5,600 nt of DNA from Euryarchaeota archaeon UBA346 (GTDB lineage Archaea; Thermoplasmatota; E2; DHVEG-1), in contig DAJP01000079.1 of NCBI GenBank assembly GCA_002496355.1, positions 1 to 5,600 on the forward strand, in the 5' to 3' direction. Positions 1 to 5,600 of the stretch are shown piece by piece; within the stretch, counting starts at the first letter, position 1; each line of letters opens with the position of its first letter. The translations under genes and the position numbers were made by a program. Below the pieces are notes generated by a model. It was not told the origin of the DNA, made no database searches, and was given only the letters and a program-made list of their open reading frames with translations.

Positions 1-500
1 TTGATGTGATGGCTTTTTGAGGAATGCAGCACTTGGATGAGTATGACCTTGGCGATGATATTTGGGTACTTTTCTAAAATCACGGTGCTGAATTTCTTTG
101 CGTCACGGAGAGTTTTTGCAGTCAAAATGATCATCCAGTCATATTCTCCATGAAGGTAATAGCTACCTTCGACAATGATTCCTTGTTTTTCATATTCCTC
201 GTCGAAATATATGTATGCGATTTTTTTACTTGTTTCTCTGTCTACCCTGTTCATCGAGCGTTTTATTAAGATGATATATCTGAGACGCCCTTCTTTTTTC
301 TCATCGGTTATCGCGGTATATCCCCAGATGACACGATCTTCCTCCAACTGTGCCAAGATACGTTGCACCCTCTGTCGTGAGAACCCGCAGGATTTTGCAA
401 TGGAGCTGATGCTATCTTTGGAGTTTTTTTGAAGCGCGGTCAATATCCGCAACTCGTCTGAAGTGAGGAGCTCCGTTTTCTTTTTTGAGCTGGTTTTCAT
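1..500 (-). CDS. Lrp/AsnC-family transcriptional regulator (C-terminus cut by window edge)
   Basis: Reading from the ATG at 500 downward gives 166 codons with no stop before the window edge, so the gene is partial. Residues about 13-65 form a winged helix-turn-helix of Lrp/AsnC type: a helix around LRILTALQKN, then the pair around SISSIAKSCGFSRQRVQRIL, then the wing with VIWGYTAITD. Residues about 73-158 resemble the RAM/effector-binding alpha-beta domain, with the typical G-x-Y-D-W turn at 118-122 (GEYDW) followed by a helix and a final strand (AKVILIQVL). Family members bind DNA as dimers or octamers and often sense amino acids or other small metabolites; the ligand here cannot be told. The start is firm because an in-frame TAA lies at 507-509, and no Shine-Dalgarno precedes it, which suggests a leaderless or nearly leaderless mRNA. 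The Lys/Ser-rich first nine residues are a short extension before the helix-turn-helix. It is divergent from the membrane protein gene at 698. The family assignment is solid; the target genes are unknown. Confidence 0.88.
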   Translation of the reverse strand, partial: MKTSSKKKTELLTSDELRILTALQKNSKDSISSIAKSCGFSRQRVQRILAQLEEDRVIWGYTAITDEKKEGRLRYIILIKRSMNRVDRETSKKIAYIYFDEEYEKQGIIVEGSYYLHGEYDWMIILTAKTLRDAKKFSTVILEKYPNIIAKVILIQVLHSSKSHHI

Positions 501-530
501 AGGAAATTACGTTACTGAAACCCGATTGGA

Positions 531-549
531 TTTAAAAAATTTCCCTCCT
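531..549 (-). promoter_or_regulatory. Archaeal promoter (BRE + TATA) for the Lrp-type gene
   Basis: On the minus strand a purine-rich BRE-like stretch (GGAGGGAAA) runs directly into an AT-only TATA-like element (TTTTTTAAAT, 531-540). Its centre lies about 33-35 bases before the ATG at 500. With the usual archaeal distance of about 25-27 bases to the start of transcription, the mRNA would begin only some 6-10 bases before the start codon. That fits the absence of a Shine-Dalgarno sequence. Confidence 0.55.
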
Positions 550-642
550 GAAAAAAAATCTGGTATGATACAGAGGTCCGATGTGGAAAATGATGTCTTT
601 TCACAAAAAATGAACTGGTAAGATTGTTCGTATCCTCTTTTG

Positions 643-658
643 TTATATTTATATATAG
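643..658 (+). promoter_or_regulatory. Archaeal TATA box for the small membrane protein gene
   Basis: A TATA-rich run (TATATTTATATATAGG) is centred near 652. Transcription would be expected to start about 25-27 bases downstream, near 678-680, leaving a leader of about 18-20 bases that just includes the Shine-Dalgarno sequence at 683-688. No convincing BRE is seen upstream; the flank is pyrimidine-rich (CCTCTTTTG). Confidence 0.55.
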
Positions 659-682
659 GGAACAGATTTCTTTCTCCATCTC

Positions 683-688
683 AAGGAG
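683..688 (+). promoter_or_regulatory. Ribosome binding site selecting the GTG start at 698
   Basis: AAGGAG lies 9 bases before GTG at 698, and 18 bases before the in-frame ATG at 707. The spacing therefore favours the GTG start and the longer, 154-residue protein. Confidence 0.65.
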
Positions 689-697
689 CATTCGAAG

Positions 698-1162
698 GTG
701 TCATCTATGGATGAGGAACCACAGTATATGAAAAACGAGTCGGAAGGTCTTGCCTGGAGAATTTCTTTATCGATCCTTGTCGCAGTGGGTTGGCTCGCAT
801 TCCTCCTCATATGGCTCTTATTTTATTCGAGTCAGTATCCGTGGGAGAAGAATGTCGCAGTGTTCCTCCTTTCCCTGCTGGTTCTTGTTGGGATCCTGGG
901 AGTTCCTTGGGCGTACTGGGCGTTCAGAAAACAGACCCTCCCTGAAAAAGAAATGTGGAGACAGAAAGGGTTCCAATGGCGGTTTTTTGCCTCTATTCTC
1001 ATCGGGCTTTCCTTCATCCTTTTTTTGATTTATTGGTTCTGGGCGTTGGCTGAACCATATGGGTTCTTTCAAAATCTAGCGATTTTCATCATCACCTTGT
1101 TGATTGCGGGGGGTCTTGCAGCTGCCCTGTGGGTCCCCTGGGGCATGAAATACGGTCCTTAG
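698..1162 (+). CDS. Small four-helix membrane protein with internal duplication, function unknown
   Basis: The product has 154 residues: a short acidic N-terminal tail (1-16), then four hydrophobic segments at about 23-44, 53-75, 96-116 and 124-147. It consists of two copies of a two-helix unit, residues 17-71 and 91-148. Matching landmarks are G17-x-x-W20-R21 with G91-x-x-W94-R95, S-I-L at 25-27 and 99-101, N52-x-A-V-F with N126-x-A-I-F, and V-P-W at 69-71 and 146-148. A charged loop (76-90, RKQTLPEKEMWRQK) joins the units. No enzymatic motif or signal peptide cleavage site is seen. The Trp/Phe/Tyr-rich helices and the W-R at the start of each unit are typical of small archaeal membrane proteins of unknown role; I cannot name a family with certainty. 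The GTG start is chosen because of the Shine-Dalgarno at 683-688. The gene is divergent from the Lrp-type regulator, which could control it (inference), and convergent with the next gene. It is clearly coding, since the hydrophobic periodicity is strong; the other-frame readings overlapping it are not credible proteins. Confidence 0.82.
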   Translation: MSSMDEEPQYMKNESEGLAWRISLSILVAVGWLAFLLIWLLFYSSQYPWEKNVAVFLLSLLVLVGILGVPWAYWAFRKQTLPEKEMWRQKGFQWRFFASILIGLSFILFLIYWFWALAEPYGFFQNLAIFIITLLIAGGLAAALWVPWGMKYGP

Positions 1163-1218
1163 TATGACCACCGGAAGAAAGAATAACCTGCTATAAGGAG
1201 ACATTCAACAACCCCTCG

Positions 1219-1929
1219 TTATTCATCTTTTTTTCTCTTCTTTTGTAGGATGAACAGACCATCCAGGAATACCGCAAGGATCCCTGTGATAAAAACCATG
1301 TCAAACACACTGGCTCCTCCGATGACTGCACTGCGCATGGTTTGGGTCTCATACTGAAGGAGACTCATCAGATGCAGCCCATCTGCACCAAGAAGCACCC
1401 CAAGGGTACCGATGATATAAGCAAGCGGTGCTGCTTTTTTCTTCTCCGTCCAGGTTAACAGGATAGACAACCCGCTTGCAACGATAATGGGAAGGATCCA
1501 ATATGGGAATGCTGAAACGATCCCTTTCTCAGGATCCGGGGAGGTGACAAAAAATGTCACGAGGGTAACAATCCCAATACCCAGGAGAATCCTGACTGGT
1601 TTTATTTTGTTCTTTATAAAAAGATAGATACTGAGCACTATCGGAATCACTGCTCCACCGACATTGATTCCTACCATCCAATTTGTCTGATACCGAAACA
1701 AGGGGATGTTAGACACGTTGATTCCAATATATTCGTCGATTATCCCTGATCCCAGGAGAAACGAGACAAAGACTATTAGAATCGCTTCAACGGTAGAAAA
1801 CCCCATGTCATTGAATGCCTTTGTGATGATGAGATACACAAAATACAACACAAGAATCGGAAGGAGAATGAGAAAAAAATAGTATACGAATTGAGGTAAA
1901 AATGACGCAGCAGCGATCACTATGTCCAC
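1219..1929 (-). CDS. Polytopic membrane protein, DUF1614-like
   Basis: The product has 236 residues with about seven hydrophobic segments (roughly 12-35, 46-62, 84-105, 113-129, 141-159, 167-182 and 203-227) and a basic C-terminal tail (QKKRKKDE), probably cytoplasmic. Landmarks are G-I-N-V-G-G-A-V-I-P at 87-96, L-G-A-D at 180-183, and G-G-A-S-V-F-D at 204-210 followed by a G-I-L-A-V helix. From memory this Gly-rich GGA-x-I-P ... GAD ... GGA-x-x-F-D pattern matches the DUF1614 family of archaeal and bacterial membrane proteins, whose function is unknown. The assignment rests on motif recognition, not a search. Acidic residues near or within membrane segments (D65, E66, D183, D210, D223) could be functional, but nothing proves it. 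The start is GTG at 1929: an in-frame TAA at 1939-1941 excludes anything longer, and a TATA box at 1955-1962 places the mRNA start at or next to the GTG, so the message is probably leaderless. The gene faces the small membrane protein gene tail to tail. Confidence 0.82.
   Translation of the reverse strand: MDIVIAAASFLPQFVYYFFLILLPILVLYFVYLIITKAFNDMGFSTVEAILIVFVSFLLGSGIIDEYIGINVSNIPLFRYQTNWMVGINVGGAVIPIVLSIYLFIKNKIKPVRILLGIGIVTLVTFFVTSPDPEKGIVSAFPYWILPIIVASGLSILLTWTEKKKAAPLAYIIGTLGVLLGADGLHLMSLLQYETQTMRSAVIGGASVFDMVFITGILAVFLDGLFILQKKRKKDE
1226..1244 (+). terminator. Possible poly-T terminator for the 698-1162 gene
   Basis: A T7 run at 1228-1234 followed by further C/T-rich sequence ending in T4 (1241-1244) lies about 65-80 bases past the stop codon on the plus strand. 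Archaeal transcription often ends at such T tracts without a hairpin. It overlaps the codons for the Lys/Arg-rich tail of the convergent gene, so it may simply be a by-product of AAA/AAG codons. The remaining 56-base gap (1163-1218) shows no clear hairpin. Confidence 0.3.
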
Positions 1930-1954
1930 CTTGAAAGATTAGATAAAAGAATTC

Positions 1955-1962
1955 TTTATAAA
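1955..1962 (-). promoter_or_regulatory. TATA box giving a likely leaderless mRNA for the 1219-1929 gene
   Basis: The palindromic TTTATAAA is centred about 29 bases before the GTG at 1929, with purine-rich AGTAAG just upstream on the minus strand as a weak BRE candidate. That distance equals the usual TATA-to-transcription-start spacing, so transcription should begin at or within a few bases of the start codon. Because the element is palindromic it could in principle also fire on the plus strand, but no gene begins at the matching distance there. Confidence 0.6.
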
Positions 1963-2010
1963 CTTACTGAACAGAAACCTCTGGTTTTTTCCCTCCTCTT
2001 CTCGAGCATG

Positions 2011-2047
2011 ATCCTCCCGGAAAATGAAAGAAATGATTCAGGAGGAT
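2011..2047. repeat. Short inverted repeat in the divergent intergenic region
   Basis: ATCCTCC (2011-2017) and GGAGGAT (2041-2047) are perfect 7-base inverted arms around a 23-base purine-rich spacer. They lie between the minus-strand promoter at 1955-1962 and the plus-strand promoter at 2087-2102. This could be an operator for a dimeric regulator or a chance match; the rest of the 1930-2141 gap holds only the two promoters and a ribosome binding site. Confidence 0.25.
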
Positions 2048-2086
2048 GAAAACCCTGTTTATAGTGGATATTTTTACTACTATAAT

Positions 2087-2102
2087 CGAAACATATATAT
2101 AA
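2087..2102 (+). promoter_or_regulatory. Archaeal promoter (BRE + TATA) for the large exported protein
   Basis: CGAAAC (2087-2092), a good BRE-like element, directly precedes an alternating AT run (ATATATATAA) ending at 2102. Transcription is expected near 2122-2125, giving a leader of about 17-20 bases that contains the Shine-Dalgarno-like G run before the ATG at 2142. Confidence 0.6.
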
Positions 2103-2129
2103 TGGCCAATCATATAATCATTACATTCA

Positions 2130-2136
2130 AAGGGGG
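2130..2136 (+). promoter_or_regulatory. Ribosome binding site for the large exported protein
   Basis: AAGGGGG ends 5 bases before the ATG at 2142. It differs from the canonical AGGAGG core by one base but is the only purine run of this kind close to the start, and it agrees with a start that places a signal peptide at the N-terminus. Confidence 0.55.
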
Positions 2137-2141
2137 CAAAT

Positions 2142-5100
2142 ATGAGTAATAAACGAGATTTTAAAAAATCAAGAATAGAGGCAGTTGTCATAGCGCTCTT
2201 ATTTATAGGAACCGCATTAATTGTGCCAATAAATACTATCGCTACGAACCCACAAACAAACTCGACAACAAACAATGATTCGCAAAAGAATTATTATACC
2301 GAAGGAAGCGAAGGACCATTTGTTTTAGATCGAAGTTACTATCTAATGGAAGAAAACCCAGCATCCATGAACGCTGCAGATAACGATGACGCAGGATATA
2401 AGAAAGATGCTGGTCTGGACCTCCCAAGATCCTTGGCATTATACCCAGGGGAACTAGTCGATGAAACACCAGGTCGTGGGAGATCAGGGAAAATCTCCTC
2501 AACCGATAACAGTGACTGGTATTTCTTCTCTGTCTGTCAAGGCCAACAGATCGTCTTCTCCGTAACACCACCCTCCGGGTTTGACGTCGATATCTCCTTA
2601 TGGACCTCTGCGGGAGTCATGATGACCTCCTCGAATAACTCTGGAAGCGTCACTGAAACCATGACCTACACCGCAACTTACACCGGAAAATGGTACGTCT
2701 GGATAAAATACGTCAGTGGAACAAGCACAGGGCAATACACCTTCACAGTAAGCTTCAGCAATCAGAATGATGCGAACAGCGGTGCTGATGCCCCGAACGT
2801 CCGTACTTCCGCGTTGCTTCTCGCACCAGGGACCTACTTTGGATTCGTCGACATGAACGACCCCTACGATTGGTATAAGATCCAAGCCACCACTGGTCAA
2901 GGGATAAACGTTTCATTGAAGATGAAGGATCTCTCCTATCTTACCGATTTTGACCTGCAGCTTTACAACCCAAACGGGGTTCTTGTCTTCGAGGGTAACC
3001 AATACTATGATGATGTTTTCAACTACCCGGCTGACATCACCGGTCAATGGAGCATCCGAGTCGATATCTTTCCGGGATGGGTTGATTGTCCTCACCCAAC
3101 AGAATGGAGTTATTACTCCTATGGTTCCGGGGCGTATAATCTGACTTTGATGCTTCAGACTAGTGGTGTAGCACCACCTGGACCAATCCCACAACCTGAC
3201 ATGACGCCCATCGCAAAAACATACAAGATCACAAATGATGCCGCGAGCACCAAAGACGACTTTGCTTATCTAGCTGCCATCCCCGCTTGTAACTACCTTG
3301 ATGGCGGACAACGGTATCTCGCACCAATCATTTACACTGGTGATACCACACCAACCGCGTATTACGATGATGAGACGTCCTTTGGAACCGTTGATGATAC
3401 CACTCAATACCTTGTCGCTGATTGGAATGCCTATCTTGCAATATTTGGAAAGACACCTGAGCAATATACCCTTGCTGCAGATCCTATCCAAGCCGCTGCT
3501 GATATCGCACAAAAGGACTGGACAACGTCTCAGACCGCAGTCGTCGCTGTCGATGGATCAGGTTTTGAGGACACTGTGAAAACCGTCCTGAAACGAACAG
3601 CAACCCTGAAACGACAATCAAGTGTTGAAACAGTCGCCGGTGACAGTACAAAAATAAAGAGCATCGGAGGCTCCTATGGATACCCGATTTTCCTTGGACC
3701 GAAATGGTGTGCTTTGAACATCAGCATGTATGGAGCTGGAGGAGCGACACCAACGATTGGAGCAATTCTCCCCTTGTATATGACGATGGCTCAGGATTGG
3801 TGGCCAATCCCCAATGATGTGACCGTCGGACCAAGAGACGATATGTTTTACCCAGTGAACCGCATGGGTATCTGGGTTGCAGGAACCGATATCGTCAACC
3901 CTGGATGGACCATTAATGTAACAAAAATCGCTGGGGACCGCTATCGATTTAAAGTCGCAAATGCAGACTCCGTGATTAATGCACAGCTCACAACGACAGA
4001 AGCATCTGACCTGTTAGTCTTCCTCATCGATCCACAAGGAAACCTCAGAGCACCAACCATGCCTGCTTGGAATGGACCTGTCAATCCCATCCATGTCTGG
4101 AATGGACTGGAGAACCCACCCGCGAACCCCTGGAGATGCTGGCGGCCTGCTCCGCACACCGAGTTTTCAGCTGAAGTACTGCACCCAGAAACCGGGTTAT
4201 GGACCGCGATTGTAGTACCACGAGACCCAGGTGGGACAAATACGAAATACAGTCTTACCGTCGATGTGAGAACCGTCAACCCAGACCGCGCTGATGCAAC
4301 CATCTCCGCTGCGAACGCAGCTGTCATCGCCTCATTGAACCACTATCCATTGCTTTACGTCACCCAAGATAGCGTACCAGCTGCGACCGCAAGTGCGTTC
4401 ACTGCCCTTGGTGTCACAAAAGTCATCTTTGTCGAACGCGGTGAAATTGGAGCTGGTGTACGCGCTTCTCTTCCAACGGTAGAAAAAGACCTTAAGACCA
4501 TGCAAGAAATCGTTGATGAGATCAAGAGCTATCCTGACTCAGAAAACTATGTTACAGTCACTTCAACAAAGACCGGGGAAGGATACTTCGCATCTGCAGC
4601 GATGCTGGCAGCTTACCATGGCGCACCAGTCATCCGTGTCGAGGATGCACCTGATGGTGATCCTGCTTCAGTCGGGCAACGGATTCATACCTGGCAACGC
4701 TGGGATGGAGATTTCTACCACGGTTCCCGATCCACAGGACATTTACCAGAATCCGATGCGCCTGTTGAACAAAACAAATTGAAAGTCTACATGACCTTGG
4801 TAAAGTTCTTCCTTGGTGCGAACGTCTCAGTCCCACCGTATGGGCTTGATGCAAAACGATACTGGAATGAAGAGATGTACACAAAGTTCCACAATTACAT
4901 CGTCAGTCTCGGTCTCGAGCTTGACGGCCAAGAAGGATACGTCACGGTCGCTCCACGAGATGATATCACCCTTGAGTTGCATTCTGCTCTCATGGGGAAC
5001 AACTCCTATGCTGGTGACATCCCTGGGACCACCCCTGCGTATTCCAGTGATATTGTCGTTCGGAACATCCTCTACTCCGCATTGGTCTTTGCCAACCCCA

Positions 5101-5600
5101 ACAGAAACGTCACCTTGACTCAGTTCATGAACTACCCTGATGGTGGATCCTGGAGAACCAATGATGGGAAAACAACTGCTTCGTTCTCCAGTCGAGATGT
5201 CAAGAACTCCTTCAGCTCACATCTTAGGACTTATGAAGGTCACTGTCTGTGGGTCGCTCATCTTGAAGCAATGAACGAAGGTGCCAGTGCCATGTATTAT
5301 TCAGGGCATGGGACTGGAGGAAGTGGTATCTCTGGTCAATACGTCCAGACAGATGACTGTAACTATCCAGATCAGATCTGGTGGGACGCATGGCGTGGAT
5401 ACATGTTCGACAACTGGAAGACCTCTCGAGACACCGGGATGGTATGGTATAATGCAGAACCGCCAACCCTCTACGATATCATCCATTACAAATGGGTCGA
5501 TCAGTTGTTGGAGAACCTCCACAGTCAAGCAACCTTCTACATGTCCTGTACAAGTGCGGATGGAGACATGCCGATGATCTATCTTGATCATGGTTCCGTC
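2142..5600 (+). CDS. Large secreted multidomain protein: PPC domains, cell-wall-binding-2-like segments and a C25/clan CD-like cysteine peptidase region (C-terminus beyond window)
   Basis: The frame is open for 1153 codons and leaves the window without a stop. Residues 1-35 look like a Sec signal peptide: basic K4, R5, K8, K9 and R11, then a hydrophobic core at 14-30. A Ser/Thr/Asn-rich stretch follows. Two PPC-type beta-sandwich domains lie at about 100-205 (core S-D125-W126-Y-F-F, later FDVDISLW and a final YTFTVSF) and about 207-340 (D-P-Y-D243-W244-Y-K, FDLQLYNPNG). A Pro-rich linker (344-357) leads to residues about 373-440 (AYLAAIPACNYL ... APIIYTGD). A third beta-sandwich at about 590-712 includes LLVFLIDPQGN. 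Residues 717-780 (PLLYVTQDS, then LGVTKVIFVERG) and about 812-835 (FASAAMLAAYHGAPVIRV) resemble cell-wall-binding repeat 2. Near the end, YYSGH1056G and FYMSC1136 give a His-Gly / Cys pair like that of gingipain-type and other clan CD peptidases, 80 residues apart. I infer a surface or secreted cysteine peptidase that degrades extracellular protein. PPC domains usually accompany secreted peptidases. Several N-x-S/T sites would allow N-glycosylation. The coding sense and export are very likely; the peptidase call is moderate because the fold is cut off 17 residues after the Cys. It could instead be an inactive homologue or a surface-layer protein. Confidence 0.85.
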   Translation, partial: MSNKRDFKKSRIEAVVIALLFIGTALIVPINTIATNPQTNSTTNNDSQKNYYTEGSEGPFVLDRSYYLMEENPASMNAADNDDAGYKKDAGLDLPRSLALYPGELVDETPGRGRSGKISSTDNSDWYFFSVCQGQQIVFSVTPPSGFDVDISLWTSAGVMMTSSNNSGSVTETMTYTATYTGKWYVWIKYVSGTSTGQYTFTVSFSNQNDANSGADAPNVRTSALLLAPGTYFGFVDMNDPYDWYKIQATTGQGINVSLKMKDLSYLTDFDLQLYNPNGVLVFEGNQYYDDVFNYPADITGQWSIRVDIFPGWVDCPHPTEWSYYSYGSGAYNLTLMLQTSGVAPPGPIPQPDMTPIAKTYKITNDAASTKDDFAYLAAIPACNYLDGGQRYLAPIIYTGDTTPTAYYDDETSFGTVDDTTQYLVADWNAYLAIFGKTPEQYTLAADPIQAAADIAQKDWTTSQTAVVAVDGSGFEDTVKTVLKRTATLKRQSSVETVAGDSTKIKSIGGSYGYPIFLGPKWCALNISMYGAGGATPTIGAILPLYMTMAQDWWPIPNDVTVGPRDDMFYPVNRMGIWVAGTDIVNPGWTINVTKIAGDRYRFKVANADSVINAQLTTTEASDLLVFLIDPQGNLRAPTMPAWNGPVNPIHVWNGLENPPANPWRCWRPAPHTEFSAEVLHPETGLWTAIVVPRDPGGTNTKYSLTVDVRTVNPDRADATISAANAAVIASLNHYPLLYVTQDSVPAATASAFTALGVTKVIFVERGEIGAGVRASLPTVEKDLKTMQEIVDEIKSYPDSENYVTVTSTKTGEGYFASAAMLAAYHGAPVIRVEDAPDGDPASVGQRIHTWQRWDGDFYHGSRSTGHLPESDAPVEQNKLKVYMTLVKFFLGANVSVPPYGLDAKRYWNEEMYTKFHNYIVSLGLELDGQEGYVTVAPRDDITLELHSALMGNNSYAGDIPGTTPAYSSDIVVRNILYSALVFANPNRNVTLTQFMNYPDGGSWRTNDGKTTASFSSRDVKNSFSSHLRTYEGHCLWVAHLEAMNEGASAMYYSGHGTGGSGISGQYVQTDDCNYPDQIWWDAWRGYMFDNWKTSRDTGMVWYNAEPPTLYDIIHYKWVDQLLENLHSQATFYMSCTSADGDMPMIYLDHGSV

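Noticed and set aside
175..432. Plus-strand frame of 85 codons
   Set aside because: It lies wholly antisense to the Lrp-type regulator, whose helix-turn-helix and effector-domain pattern is convincing; the plus-strand protein has no recognisable feature.
511..529. Possible palindromic operator around GTTACTGAAAC in the first divergent region
   Set aside because: The arms do not match as an inverted repeat beyond three or four bases, so no operator can be claimed.
707..1162. ATG at 707 as the start of the small membrane protein
   Set aside because: The AAGGAG at 683-688 would be 18 bases away, too far; the GTG at 698 has the normal spacing of 9 bases.
2046..2102. Short frame ATG AAA ACC CTG ... 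TAA of 18 codons directly after GGAGG
   Set aside because: The purine run abuts the ATG with no spacer, the frame overlaps the TATA box of the large gene, and there is no promoter for it at the right distance.
1964..3512. Series of minus-strand frames of 80-109 codons
   Set aside because: The longest ones are antisense to the continuous PPC-containing gene and arise from its GAC/GTC/ACC-rich codons; none has a promoter, a ribosome binding site or a sensible protein pattern.
3941..4327. Minus-strand frame of 128 codons
   Set aside because: It is antisense to the third beta-sandwich and the start of the CWB2-like part of the large gene, and its Ser/Gly/Ala-rich composition mirrors that strand's codons.
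4513..5591. Overlapping short frames on both strands near the right end
   Set aside because: They all overlap the uninterrupted main frame, which carries signal-peptide-to-catalytic-motif continuity; they lack start signals of their own.

Overview
The window looks archaeal, most likely euryarchaeal; a Thermoplasmata-like or marine-sediment lineage is a guess only. The reasons are TATA boxes with purine-rich BRE-like flanks at archaeal spacing, two genes that appear to be leaderless, an Lrp/AsnC regulator, a membrane protein resembling the DUF1614 family, and a very large secreted protein with clan CD (gingipain/C25-like) peptidase features. No tRNA, rRNA, CRISPR array or insertion sequence is visible.

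Layout: positions 1-500 (minus) hold an Lrp/AsnC-type regulator cut off at its C-terminus by the window edge. A 197-base divergent intergenic region carries a promoter for each direction. Positions 698-1162 (plus) encode a small four-helix membrane protein that is visibly an internal duplication of a two-helix unit. It converges, over a 56-base gap, on a minus-strand polytopic membrane protein (1219-1929). A second divergent intergenic region of 212 bases follows. The plus-strand reading frame 2142-5600 then stays open for 1153 codons and leaves the window without a stop. It encodes an exported protein: signal peptide, two PPC-type beta-sandwich domains, a Pro-rich linker, cell-wall-binding-repeat-2-like segments, a further beta-sandwich, and a C-terminal part with a His-Gly / Cys pair typical of caspase-fold cysteine peptidases.

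How the genes relate: none form an obvious operon, since each has its own promoter and neighbours are divergent or convergent. The large exported protein is the centrepiece, probably a cell-surface or secreted peptidase for extracellular protein breakdown. The two small membrane proteins have no assignable function. The regulator may act on the shared divergent region, but no target is proven.
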